Shown here: positions 24,515 through 33,267 of the stretch, in pieces
How the letters are laid out: the number at the start of each line of letters is the position of its first letter
Numbering within the stretch: the stretch's first letter is position 1
Source: an uncultured Eubacteriales bacterium
Lineage (GTDB): Bacteria; Bacillota; Clostridia; Monoglobales; Monoglobaceae
Direction: 5' to 3'
Length of the DNA: 64,000 nucleotides
Assembly: GCA_958352815.1 (NCBI GenBank)
Contig: CATWQA010000002.1
Span: 88,150-152,149 of the forward strand
Notes under the pieces: generated by a model
Told to the model about the DNA's origin: nothing
The model's input: the letters and a program-made list of their open reading frames with translations, nothing else
Databases searched by the model: none
Program-made: the position numbers and the translations under genes

Positions 24515-25079
24515 GCGAGGATTACTGATTGTTGTGTCGGGTCCCTCCGGGGTCGGCAAGGGAACCGTTCTTAAAAAGCTCCTTGACGAGAATCCGACCA
24601 TTGTCCCCTCTGTCTCGGTTACCACCCGTAAACCCAGAGATATTGACATAGAGGGCGTGACCTACTTCTTTAAGTCGGTTGATGAATTTAAAAATATGAT
24701 TGACAAGGGCGAGTTCATGGAATGGGCTGTCTTTAACGACAACTATTACGGAACGCCTATTGAATACGTAAACCAAAACCTTGACAAGGGCAACGACGTG
24801 CTGCTGGAGATTGACGTTCAGGGCGCCCTGAACCTAATGAAGAACTATTCTTCCGCCGTATATATCTTTATTGCTCCCGAGAGCAAGGAGGTTTTGAGAG
24901 AGCGTCTTATGAAGCGCAATACTGAAACCCCCGAGGAAATAGAAAAACGAATTGCTGCCTCCGATTGGGAGCTGTCACAAAAGGATAAATACGATCATAT
25001 TGTAGTTAATAGGGTTGTTGAGAACACAACCGAGGAAATATTAAATATTATAGCGAGTGCCAAAAGGCTCCGCCTTTAG
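24507..25079 (+). CDS. gmk: Guanylate kinase
   Basis: Phosphorylates GMP to GDP. 190 residues starting MNKRGLLIVVSGPSGVGKGT (P-loop), followed by TTRKPRDIDIEGVTYFF and the GMP-binding YYGTPIEYV. I start at the ATG 24507; an ATG at 24501 adds two residues. The C-terminus, SAKRLRL, runs into a small AAAGGC-TCC-GCCTTT palindrome that begins a repeat-rich region, so the last codons may have been altered by the repeat. Confidence 0.94.
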   Translation: MNKRGLLIVVSGPSGVGKGTVLKKLLDENPTIVPSVSVTTRKPRDIDIEGVTYFFKSVDEFKNMIDKGEFMEWAVFNDNYYGTPIEYVNQNLDKGNDVLLEIDVQGALNLMKNYSSAVYIFIAPESKEVLRERLMKRNTETPEEIEKRIAASDWELSQKDKYDHIVVNRVVENTTEEILNIIASAKRLRL

Positions 25080-25453
25080 AACGCTCGCCCACCCTATTGC
25101 GCTCCGTCGGCAACAACTTAGGGCTATTATTGACATTGCATACTTTGTATAAATCGAAATAATGAGTGCCACCCAACTTCAAAGAAGTTGGGTCACAGCC
25201 GGCCTCCGCCCCGAGCGCGGTCATCTTCCCCTTCAGGGAAGCCGATTGGTGCTCTGCCCCAAACCCCGGTATGTTCAATTTTACCACAACATAAATTTTA
25301 GCTTCCAAAAAATCTTTGATTTATTGAGGAAGAAAAGTATACAGTTTGCAAACGCACATGCGCAAAAAATCTCTTATCATTCCTTGCTCCGCCGATAAGA
25401 GAAATATAAACACTAAATTATGCCGAGCGGAGCGGCGGAAGGAGATTTTTTAT
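25080..25453. repeat. Repeat-rich spacer between gmk and rpoZ
   Basis: No gene. Contains CGCCCACCC-YR-TTGCGCTC (25085-25103) and GCCTCCGCCCCGAGCGC (25203-25219). Both recur in reverse orientation and contiguous at about 33150-33188. Between them lies a perfect CCCAACTTC-AAA-GAAGTTGGG hairpin. After them come a CTTCCCCTTCAGGGAAG hairpin and a CTCTTATC...GATAAGAG hairpin (25371-25401). It looks like dispersed intergenic repeats inserted in a conserved operon. Confidence 0.65.
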
Positions 25454-25666
25454 ATGATGATAAAACCGCCTATTACCGAACTGGTTGAGAAAACGGGTAA
25501 CCGTTATTTACTGACTATTGAAACAGCAAAGAGGGCAAGACAGCTAACCGACGGCAAGCAGCCTCTGGTTAATACCAAGTCGGGCAAAGAGGTTTCTATT
25601 GCGGCAGAGGAAATATACGAGGACAAGCTGAATTATATTCACACTCCCGATATAGGTTCCATTTAG
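25454..25666 (+). CDS. rpoZ: RNA polymerase omega subunit
   Basis: 70 residues, MMIKPPITELVEKTGNRYLL, with the ETAKRARQL helix that binds beta-prime, as in Firmicute omega. GGAG lies 9 bases before the first ATG. Normal omega length. Position between gmk and coaBC is conserved in Clostridia, although 374 bases of repeats separate it from gmk. Confidence 0.93.
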   Translation: MMIKPPITELVEKTGNRYLLTIETAKRARQLTDGKQPLVNTKSGKEVSIAAEEIYEDKLNYIHTPDIGSI

Positions 25667-25689
25667 TTCGGAAATTAAGACTAAAACAG

Positions 25690-25717
25690 AAGCCCCGCCC
25701 AGCGGCGGGCTTCATTT
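25690..25717 (+). terminator. Probable terminator after rpoZ
   Basis: AAGCCC(C)GCC pairs with GGCGGGCTT around CAGC, followed by TTCATTT. The T-run is imperfect, so partial read-through to coaBC is likely. Confidence 0.6.
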
Positions 25718-25803
25718 AGACGGGGCAAGCCCCATATCAAAAAATCAACGCCCACCGAGCCCTGCTGTTGTTCGAGTGGGTTTAATTTTTAAGGGTGATA
25801 ATT

Positions 25804-27003
25804 ATGCAGCTAAAGAATAAAACCGTTGTTTTAGGGGTCTGCGGCGGAATTGCCGCCTATAAGGCTCTTGACCTTACCTCCCGCCTGGTTAAGGCAGGAT
25901 GCGAGGTCAAGGTTATTATGACGAAATCCGCCGCGGAATTTGTAGCTCCCCTGAGCTTTCAGAGCCTGTCCAAGAACCCGGTTGTGGTGAATATGTTTGA
26001 CGAGCCCAAGGTCTGGGAAATTCAGCACATATCTCTGGCAAAAGCGGCAGACGTGTTTGCAATCGTTCCCGCCACAGCAAACGTAATCGGCAAAATAGCA
26101 AACGGCATAGCCGACGATATGCTGACCACAACCGTTATGGCAACCCGCTCCCCGGTGCTCATAGCTCCGGCGATGAACACCAATATGCTGGAAAACCCCA
26201 TTGTTGAAGAAAACATAGAAAAGCTGAAACGGCATGAGGGATATTATTTCGTCACCTCAGAGACAGGCAGGCTTGCCTGCGGAGACGTGGGCAGAGGCAA
26301 ACTGGCAAAGGTCGAAGCAATCTTTGACGAAATAGAAAGGCTTGCCGTATTGGGGGAGAGAGACCTTGAGGGCAAGAAGATAGTTATCAGCGCAGGAGCA
26401 ACCGAGGAGGCCTTAGACCCGGTCAGGTTTTTAACCAATCATTCCACGGGAAAAATGGGCTTTTCCCTGGCAAAAGCCGCAATGCTGCGGGGGGCAGAGG
26501 TGACCCTTGTTGCCGGCAGGAACACCTGCGCTCCCATAACCGGGGTGAACACGATCAACGTTACCTCTGCCCTCCAAATGCACAAGGCGGTTACGGAAAC
26601 CGCCAAAGAGGCTGATATAGTGATTATGTCCGCCGCCGTTGCGGACTTCCGCCCCTCGACCGTTGCGGAAAACAAGATTAAAAAGGGCGCGGATAACGAG
26701 ATGAGCATTTCCTTCGTGCGAAATCCCGATATTTTAAAGGAGCTTGGCAGCGCCTACGGCGGCTCAAAGGTTATTATCGGCTTCGCCATGGAGACCGAAA
26801 ACCTCCTTGAAAACGCAAAAAATAAGTGCGTAAAGAAGGGCGCGGACTTTATTGTTGCCAACAACCTTAAAACAGAGGGGGCGGGCTTTGGCACCGACAC
26901 CAACGTTGTGACGATTATCGACAAGGACGGGCGGACAACCGAATACCCCAAAATGAGCAAGTTCAGCCTGGCAAATATTATTCTGGACAAGGCAAAACGG
27001 TAG
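25804..27003 (+). CDS. coaBC: Bifunctional phosphopantothenoylcysteine decarboxylase/synthetase
   Basis: Two steps of CoA synthesis. 399 residues. CoaC half (1 to about 180): flavin-binding GVCGGIAAYKALDL, catalytic His in VWEIQHISLAK, APAMNTNM and substrate-flap ACGDVGRGKLA. CoaB half: ISAGATEEALDPVRFLTNHS, then AAVADFRP and KIKKGADNEMSI. ATG at 25804; the GTG at 25795 belongs to the ribosome-site region. Seven bases from priA. Confidence 0.95.
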   Translation: MQLKNKTVVLGVCGGIAAYKALDLTSRLVKAGCEVKVIMTKSAAEFVAPLSFQSLSKNPVVVNMFDEPKVWEIQHISLAKAADVFAIVPATANVIGKIANGIADDMLTTTVMATRSPVLIAPAMNTNMLENPIVEENIEKLKRHEGYYFVTSETGRLACGDVGRGKLAKVEAIFDEIERLAVLGERDLEGKKIVISAGATEEALDPVRFLTNHSTGKMGFSLAKAAMLRGAEVTLVAGRNTCAPITGVNTINVTSALQMHKAVTETAKEADIVIMSAAVADFRPSTVAENKIKKGADNEMSISFVRNPDILKELGSAYGGSKVIIGFAMETENLLENAKNKCVKKGADFIVANNLKTEGAGFGTDTNVVTIIDKDGRTTEYPKMSKFSLANIILDKAKR

Positions 27004-27010
27004 GTGAATT

Positions 27011-29461
27011 ATGGTAGCGCAAGTGTTATTGCTGAGCAGACGTCATGCTGTTGACAGAGCCTTTGACTATGAAATCCCTCCGGAATTGGCGGAACAAGTT
27101 AAAATCGGTATGCGGGTTCTGGTCCCCTTCGGGCTTTATAACAACACAGTTGAGGCGTTGGTTACGGGAATAAACCATGCCAGCGACGTTTTAAGGCTGA
27201 AAAAAATCAAGTCAATAATAGGCACAGAGCCGGTGGTATCCCCCGAGCTTTTAGAGCTGTGCGCATGGATGCAGAAAAAATATCTCTGCACCTTTTACAG
27301 CGCCTTTAAGCTCATAATTCCTCCGAAAATGAAAATGGTTATCAAGGAATGGATTACCCTGTGCGATAACGAGGACTCCTCCTCCCTTACCGTATTCCAG
27401 CAGAAGATTGCAGATTTTCTTAAAGAAAACGGAGGCATTGCCGAATACAGCCATTTGGCGGAGCAGCTCAGCAGCACAGCTCTGCGCCGCTCCCTTAAAG
27501 CCCTTGAGGAGAAGGGAATTATAAAGATTTCGGAAAAAATCGACAGCTCTGTTCGGGAGCTCACAATCCGTTACGCAAAGCTGAACCTTTCTGTTGATGA
27601 GGCGTATATGATTGCCGACGAACTGAGAAACAAAAGAGCTCATGTTCAGTCTAACATGCTCCTGGCTTTGGCGGACAGCGACGGCAGACTTTCCACCTCC
27701 GACCTGATAGCCCTGTCCGACGGCAACTACGGAGCTATGAACGTTCTGTGCAAAAAGGGATATATCGACCTGTACAGTGAGCGCAAAATCCGCGAGGTGT
27801 ACGACACGGAGGATTACGCCGCCTCAAACGAGTATACTCCCACCCCGGAGCAGCAGCCAATTATTGAATACATTGACGGAGTTCTTGACAGGGGCGAGCA
27901 CGAAAAGATACTCATAAGAGGAGTGACTGGAAGCGGAAAAACCGAGGTGTTTTTGCAGACAATCAAACGCTGTATTGAGGGCGGAAAGCGAGCCATAATG
28001 CTTGTTCCCGAAATTTCTCTGACCCCGCAGATGGTGGAGCGGTTTGTCAGCCGTTTCGGCAACAAGGTTGCGGTTATTCACAGCGGCTTGTCCTACGGGG
28101 AACGCTTTGACCAGTGGAACAAAATCAAGAACAACGAGGTTGACGTAGTGGTGGGCGCAAGAAGCGCCATCTTCGCCCCTCTTGAAAACATAGGGCTTAT
28201 TATTCTTGACGAGGAGCACGAAAGCAGCTATAAATCGGAAATATCTCCCCGTTATCACGCCCGCGACGTGGCAAAATTCAGGGCGGAGAAGAACAATGCG
28301 CCTCTTATCTTAGCCTCCGCGACCCCCTCCCTTGACAGCTACTACCGAGGGGTTACCGCAAAGGAGTACAAGCTGTTTGAAATGAACAGCCGCTATAACA
28401 ACAACAAGCTGCCCCAAGTCAGGATAGTTGACATGAGGAGCGAAATATTCGAGTACCACAACATGTCACCGATCAGCAACAGGCTTGAATTTGAAATCCG
28501 CAAAAATCTCGAAAAAGGCGAAAAAACAATTCTCTTCCTAAACCGCAGGGGCTACAACACCTTTGTTTCCTGCAGGGAGTGCGGCTTTGTTATGGAGTGC
28601 CGAAACTGCAGTATTCCATTGACATATCATATGTATTCGGACACTCTGGTCTGCCATTACTGCGGCTACACCGTTAAAAACGTCAAAACCTGCCCTGAGT
28701 GCGGCTCAAAGCATATAAAGTTTTTCGGCACGGGAACTCAAAGAATTGAGGACGAACTGAAACGCTTGTTCCCCGAAGCCCGAATTTTGCGCATGGACAG
28801 GGACACCACCTCAACAAAGGGCAGCCACGAGCAAATACTAAATTCTTTCAAAAACGGCGAGGCGGACATTCTTTTGGGAACGCAAATGGTCACCAAGGGT
28901 TTGGACTTTCCCGATGTTACCCTTGTAGGTGCGCTGGCGGCGGACTCCTCTCTGGGTGTTGACGACTTCCGAGCCAACGAACGTACCTTCTCCCTTTTAA
29001 CCCAGGTGTGCGGCAGGGCGGGCAGAGGCGATATTCCCGGCAGAGCGGTTATACAGACCTACCAGCCCAAAAATTCTACAATCGAATTTGCCAAGGAACA
29101 CGACTACGTAAAGTTCTACCAAAACGAAATAAATTTCAGAAAACGCTTGAATTATCCGCCGTTTTGTGACATAATAAGTGTGTTGGTTCAGGGTGAGGAT
29201 CAAGACAGAGTAAGGTCGGAAATTGAGAGCATACACGCCTACATTCGCAAGCATGGCACCGCTGAAAACATAATCAAGCTGACCCCGCCCATGCCCCCGC
29301 CCATAAGCAGGATAAAGGGGAATTACAGATACAGAATACTTATTAAGACGCAAAACAGTGATGACCTTCTGGAGATATTACATCAAGTAAACGATGAGCA
29401 CAACCGAAAGAATACTCCAAACAGTCTGATTATTGATATAAACCCGATTAACATGAGTTAA
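27011..29461 (+). CDS. priA: Primosomal protein N' (replication restart helicase)
   Basis: Restarts stalled forks. 816 residues: N-terminal DNA-binding domain (LSRRHAVDRAFDYEIP), Walker A RGVTGSGKTEVF, Walker B ILDEEHESSYKSE, and zinc-binding pairs CRECGFVMECRNC, CHYCGY and CPECGS. Helicase motifs VTKGLDFPDV and QVCGRAGRGDIPG follow. Complete and of normal length. Between coaBC and def as in most Firmicutes. Confidence 0.96.
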   Translation: MVAQVLLLSRRHAVDRAFDYEIPPELAEQVKIGMRVLVPFGLYNNTVEALVTGINHASDVLRLKKIKSIIGTEPVVSPELLELCAWMQKKYLCTFYSAFKLIIPPKMKMVIKEWITLCDNEDSSSLTVFQQKIADFLKENGGIAEYSHLAEQLSSTALRRSLKALEEKGIIKISEKIDSSVRELTIRYAKLNLSVDEAYMIADELRNKRAHVQSNMLLALADSDGRLSTSDLIALSDGNYGAMNVLCKKGYIDLYSERKIREVYDTEDYAASNEYTPTPEQQPIIEYIDGVLDRGEHEKILIRGVTGSGKTEVFLQTIKRCIEGGKRAIMLVPEISLTPQMVERFVSRFGNKVAVIHSGLSYGERFDQWNKIKNNEVDVVVGARSAIFAPLENIGLIILDEEHESSYKSEISPRYHARDVAKFRAEKNNAPLILASATPSLDSYYRGVTAKEYKLFEMNSRYNNNKLPQVRIVDMRSEIFEYHNMSPISNRLEFEIRKNLEKGEKTILFLNRRGYNTFVSCRECGFVMECRNCSIPLTYHMYSDTLVCHYCGYTVKNVKTCPECGSKHIKFFGTGTQRIEDELKRLFPEARILRMDRDTTSTKGSHEQILNSFKNGEADILLGTQMVTKGLDFPDVTLVGALAADSSLGVDDFRANERTFSLLTQVCGRAGRGDIPGRAVIQTYQPKNSTIEFAKEHDYVKFYQNEINFRKRLNYPPFCDIISVLVQGEDQDRVRSEIESIHAYIRKHGTAENIIKLTPPMPPPISRIKGNYRYRILIKTQNSDDLLEILHQVNDEHNRKNTPNSLIIDINPINMS

Positions 29462-29485
29462 TTTAAAAGGTAAAGGAGAATATAT

Positions 29486-29944
29486 ATGGCGATACGAAAC
29501 ATAGTTAAGCTGGGCGATGAGATTTTAACAAAAAAATGCCGCGAGGTGAAAAAGATTGACGACAGAATTATCTGCCTTCTTGACGATATGATTGACACTC
29601 TTAAGGATTCGGGAGGCGTGGGGCTGGCAGCGCCCCAGGTCGGCGTTCTGAAAAGAATTGCCGTTGTGGACACGGGCGATGCCATTTTGGAGCTTATCAA
29701 CCCTGAAATCCTCCATACCGAGGGCACTCAGACCGACGCAGAGGGCTGCCTCAGCTACCCCGGCAGATACGGAATGGTAACCAGACCGAGAATAGTTAAG
29801 ATTAAGGCAACAGACAGAAACGGAGCGGAATACGAATACACCGGTGAGGACTTAACCGCCCGTGCCTTCTGCCATGAGATTGACCACTTGGACGGACACT
29901 TCTTTACGGAGCTGGTAACCGAGTGGGTAGAAACTGAAGAATAA
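29486..29944 (+). CDS. def: Peptide deformylase
   Basis: Removes the formyl group from new proteins. 152 residues with all three metal motifs: GVGLAAPQVG, EGCLSYPG (Cys ligand) and HEIDHLDG (two His, catalytic Glu). Ribosome site AAAGGAG. Last gene before a strong terminator. Confidence 0.96.
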   Translation: MAIRNIVKLGDEILTKKCREVKKIDDRIICLLDDMIDTLKDSGGVGLAAPQVGVLKRIAVVDTGDAILELINPEILHTEGTQTDAEGCLSYPGRYGMVTRPRIVKIKATDRNGAEYEYTGEDLTARAFCHEIDHLDGHFFTELVTEWVETEE

Positions 29945-29954
29945 TATAAATATA

Positions 29955-29994
29955 AAACAGCGTTTGCCGTAAGCTTTAGGCAAACGCTTGTTTT
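29955..29994. terminator. Bidirectional terminator between def and XRE gene
   Basis: AAAACAGCGTTTGCC pairs with GGCAAACGCTTGTTTT with one bulged T; flanked by A and T runs on both sides. Confidence 0.85.
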
Positions 29995-30316
29995 ATATGC
30001 TTTTCTTGTTCCGCTTCTTATCTATTGCGTCATTCTTGCTCTGCAAAACACTGATTGTATGCTGCAGCAGCTGAACATCCTCATCACTAAGCCCGGATAT
30101 ATCCAAGGTTTGTTTGTTCTCCAGACCGAGAAGATAGTCTGTAGTAACGTGAAATGTCTTTGCCAGTTTGATTAGTATTTCAGGTGACGGATACCGTTCT
30201 TGCAGTTCATAATATGAAATAACAGACTTTGTAACCTTAATTTTGTCTCCCAGCTGCTTTTGGGTCAAGCCCGCCTGCTTTCGCAGCTCCTTTAACTTAT
30301 TTCCGAAGTCAACCAT
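29993..30316 (-). CDS. XRE-family HTH regulator
   Basis: 107 residues: Cro/C1 helix-turn-helix in 5-62 (LTQKQLGDKIKVTKSVISYY), then a short helical tail (SDEDVQLLQHTISVLQSKND) as in small phage-type or SinR-like repressors, and a basic end (KKRNKKSI). Divergent from the leucine-rich-repeat protein gene, so it may control it. TRGTTKAY-type repeats lie in the shared intergenic region and include its own start codon. Confidence 0.85.
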   Translation of the reverse strand: MVDFGNKLKELRKQAGLTQKQLGDKIKVTKSVISYYELQERYPSPEILIKLAKTFHVTTDYLLGLENKQTLDISGLSDEDVQLLQHTISVLQSKNDAIDKKRNKKSI

Positions 30317-30389
30317 TTTAACACCTCAATTCTTAATATAGTTTACAATATTTGAGTATAAATATGGTTGATTTTTAAAATAAAAATAG

Positions 30390-30418
30390 TTGACAAAATA
30401 TTAAAAATGTACTATAAT
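30390..30418 (+). promoter_or_regulatory. SigA-type promoter of the leucine-rich-repeat gene
   Basis: TTGACA (30390-30395), 17-base spacer, TATAAT (30413-30418); full consensus. A TAGTTGAC repeat overlaps the -35 box, matching TGGTTGAT at 30365 and TAGTTTAC at 30339: candidate repressor sites. Confidence 0.85.
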
Positions 30419-30457
30419 GCATATAAGGTGATATTTAATTTAGAGAGGGTGTTATAT

Positions 30458-32752
30458 ATGAAAAAATTATTATTTATTATTGTTATGCTTCTGGTTATGT
30501 CCGCTTCGGCTGTTTGCTATGCCTACGGCACTGAAACCAGCGGAGAATGGGAGTACTTTGACGAGGGTCTCGGCACAGTCATCATTACCGGCTATAACGG
30601 CAACAGTAAAAAAGTCTACGTCCCTTCCACTCTCGGCGGCAAACCGGTAAATGCAGTTTCTTCCGGTGCATTCACGGATAATGACACAATGGAATATGTA
30701 AACATTTCCAATGTTAAGGTTATTGACTTTGGTGCATTTGTGAACTGCACAGCTCTGAAAACCGTATATATAGGCACAGGAGTTGAGAAAATCGGCAACA
30801 CCAACGACTATCTGACCTGGAATCAATATAAAACTGCTTCGGAGCTAAGCGGCTCCGCGAGGCTGCCTGCCCCCTACGTACCGGCGTTTATGGATTGCGA
30901 TAATCTTGAGGAGTTTATTGTCAATCTTAATAATCCAACCTTTTCCTCAAAAGACGGCGTGCTCTTTAACAAGGACAAGTCAATGCTCCTCCTCTGCCCT
31001 ACGGGAAAGACCGGCAGTTATACTGTTCCCGACAGCGTGACTGCTCTTGACCCGAGAGGCACTGACGGTTATCATGTATCACCGTTCTGCGACTGCAAAA
31101 AGCTTGAGGAGCTCATTCTGTCGGACAATATTGTAGGGGACATCGGTTGGTTTGGCGAAATGAGTTCTCTGAAACACTTATATATCGGAAAGGGAATACT
31201 TGAAGATGATGGGTACAATAATTCCATAGTTTCGGAAATTATTGACACCACATCTCTTGAACAGATTGACGTCAGTCCCGAGCACGAAACCCTGACATCT
31301 GTGGACGGGGTTCTGTTTAGCAAGGACATGAGCGTACTGCACGCTTATCCTGCAAAAAAGGCCGGCGACTACACTGTTCCCAATTCGGTTAAGGAAATTG
31401 GGAGCAGTGCATTTAAGGACAGTAGCGCCTTAACTGCTGTAACCTTGCCCGACTCCGTTAACAGCATTGGAGCATTTACTTTTCAATACAGCTCTTTAAG
31501 AAGCATTAACCTACCAAAAAGTATAAACAAAATAGGATATGGAGCTCTTCACGGGTCTGATTTAGAAAGCATCAACTGGTCGGCAAATGTTCCGGTGATA
31601 CAGCCTAATATGTTTAAAGACTGCAAGTATTTAACAACAGCTACCATAGATGATGGTGTTACTGAAATATCACGGAGTGTGTTTTATGGCTGTGAAAATC
31701 TGCAGACAATAAATATTCCGAACAGTGTTAACGTAATAGAGTCACAGGTATTTTGGGGGTGCAGCAATTTGCGAGCAATTAACCTCCCGAAAAATATTTC
31801 CAAAATAGAAACAGGTGCATTCTCCAATTCGGGTCTTGAAGCCTTTGACTGGCCGGAGAACATAACTACAATTGAGAACGACATGTTTAAAGACTGCAAA
31901 AACCTGAAAACAGTAAATATTACCGAAAGTGTTACCGGTATCGGCAATTATGCCTTTGCGGGAACCGCAATTGAGGAATTTACACTGCCGAGCCAAATAA
32001 CTAACGTAAGCTACGGTTTGTTCGATAACTGTACTAATCTTAAAGAGATTAACATACCCGATGAGGTTACCTCAATTGACGGCTATGCTTTTCGCAACAC
32101 AGCCATTGAAAAAATCAGTCTCCCGGACACTGTTCAGACTATTGGATATAATGCTTTTGAAAACTGTGTAGGCTTAACATATATACACTTCCCGGAAAGT
32201 CTTAAACACATATACAACAACGCCTTTTGCGGGTGTACAAATTTAGATGAGATTGAGCTTCCGCAGCATATTGAGTCAATACGGGCAGACGCCTTTAAGG
32301 ACTGCAACAGCTTATTTGCTGTAAGTTATTCCGGAAGCAATACACAGTGGAAAGATGTTTATATAGAAACAGGCAATCAGGCGTTGACCTATGCAAACAT
32401 AAGCTTCGGCTGCAATTACCTGTATGAGATAACAGACCTAAAGCTTTTATCCCCGTCAGGCGAGAGCATAAGCAAGCCTACATTGGGGCAGAGCTTTACC
32501 GCCGAGGTTAAGGCGATAAAGAATGAGCAAAGTGATTTAACCTGTACGGTTATGTTGGCAATATACGCTAAAAACGGGCGATTGCTGCGACTAGAAAAAA
32601 CAATTGCGAAATATATGCCAATTACCGAGTACACCTACATCTTTAATATACCGCCTCAAAGCGCGGAAGTTGCTTCGGTTAAAGCGTTTATTTGGGATAA
32701 CTGCAGCTCCGCCGAGCCAATGGCAGAATTTATGGAGCTCAATTGTAACTGA
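30458..32752 (+). CDS. Secreted BspA-like leucine-rich-repeat protein
   Basis: 764 residues. Signal peptide MKKLLFIIVMLLVMSASAVC, then about 600 residues of LRR_5 (BspA/TpLRR) repeats of the form SVxxIGxxAFxxCxxLxxI, for example NSVKEIGSSAFKDSSAL, with some repeats carrying a FSSKDGVLFNKD insert. The C-terminal 100 residues (from about YEITDLKLLSPSG) are a separate beta-rich module ending ASVKAFIWDNCSSAEPM. ATG at 30458 fits GAGAGGGTG upstream and removes 30 residues of non-signal sequence. BspA-like proteins bind surfaces or host proteins; the role here is unknown. No wall anchor is seen. Single gene, strong promoter, terminator. Confidence 0.85.
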   Translation: MKKLLFIIVMLLVMSASAVCYAYGTETSGEWEYFDEGLGTVIITGYNGNSKKVYVPSTLGGKPVNAVSSGAFTDNDTMEYVNISNVKVIDFGAFVNCTALKTVYIGTGVEKIGNTNDYLTWNQYKTASELSGSARLPAPYVPAFMDCDNLEEFIVNLNNPTFSSKDGVLFNKDKSMLLLCPTGKTGSYTVPDSVTALDPRGTDGYHVSPFCDCKKLEELILSDNIVGDIGWFGEMSSLKHLYIGKGILEDDGYNNSIVSEIIDTTSLEQIDVSPEHETLTSVDGVLFSKDMSVLHAYPAKKAGDYTVPNSVKEIGSSAFKDSSALTAVTLPDSVNSIGAFTFQYSSLRSINLPKSINKIGYGALHGSDLESINWSANVPVIQPNMFKDCKYLTTATIDDGVTEISRSVFYGCENLQTINIPNSVNVIESQVFWGCSNLRAINLPKNISKIETGAFSNSGLEAFDWPENITTIENDMFKDCKNLKTVNITESVTGIGNYAFAGTAIEEFTLPSQITNVSYGLFDNCTNLKEINIPDEVTSIDGYAFRNTAIEKISLPDTVQTIGYNAFENCVGLTYIHFPESLKHIYNNAFCGCTNLDEIELPQHIESIRADAFKDCNSLFAVSYSGSNTQWKDVYIETGNQALTYANISFGCNYLYEITDLKLLSPSGESISKPTLGQSFTAEVKAIKNEQSDLTCTVMLAIYAKNGRLLRLEKTIAKYMPITEYTYIFNIPPQSAEVASVKAFIWDNCSSAEPMAEFMELNCN

Positions 32753-32764
32753 TAACTTGGGAGG

Positions 32765-32791
32765 AGAGGACTTTTGCAAAAGTCCTCTTTG
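32765..32791 (+). terminator. Terminator of the leucine-rich-repeat gene
   Basis: Perfect palindrome AGAGGACTTTTGCAAAAGTC (and CTCT), 32765-32788, followed by TTT. Confidence 0.85.
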
Positions 32792-33213
32792 ACTATCAAA
32801 AACTTGTTTTTAAACTGTATTCAAATATTTATTTGGTATATGATGTGATCCCCCTTTTTCGTAGGGGCGCCATTTATTGCGCCCGCTGACCGAGTAGCAA
32901 TTAACGCTATATTATATGGATTTGAGATTTACTTTAATTGCTATCTCTGTTAATTTATTATCTCATGTTGGGATACATGTCGCCCGCCCCGTTGCGCTTG
33001 CCCGTCCCCCCCCCAAGCGCCGGAGCGGGCTATTAATTGCAAGGTCTTTTCAAAAGATAATATAAAATTACCATAAGTTTACTGCTTTTTGCGGGGGTCT
33101 TAGGGGACAACGTCCCCTAACGCGTTTCTCCCGGAGGGAGAACGATCTGCGCTCGGGGCGGAGGCGGCGAGCGCAACGGGGTGGGCGAATGGTTCAAATA
33201 CAAATTTTTGACA
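32792..33213. repeat. Repeat-rich intergenic region
   Basis: No credible gene. Holds a GTAGGGGCG...CGCCCGC element (32862-32888), a nine-base C run near 33007-33015, a CGCCCGCCCCGTTGCGCT block near 32983, an AGGGGACAACGTCCCCT hairpin (33102-33118), a TTCTCCCGGAGGGAGAA hairpin (33125-33141), and the inverse of the gmk-rpoZ repeat at about 33150-33188. These are dispersed intergenic repeats. Confidence 0.6.
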
Positions 33214-33251
33214 GCAAAAGAGGACCTTTACGAAAGCAAAAGTCCTCTTTT
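33214..33251 (-). terminator. Terminator of the pectin operon (after GH43)
   Basis: On the minus strand AAAAGAGGAC pairs with GTCCTCTTTT around a 16-base loop, followed by GCTG. It sits 16 bases behind the GH43 stop codon. Confidence 0.75.
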
Positions 33252-33267
33252 GATTTATGATTTAAGA

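Noticed and set aside
25120..25160. TTGACA followed by TATAAA before rpoZ as a promoter
   Set aside because: Spacing is only 12 bases, too short for a SigA promoter.
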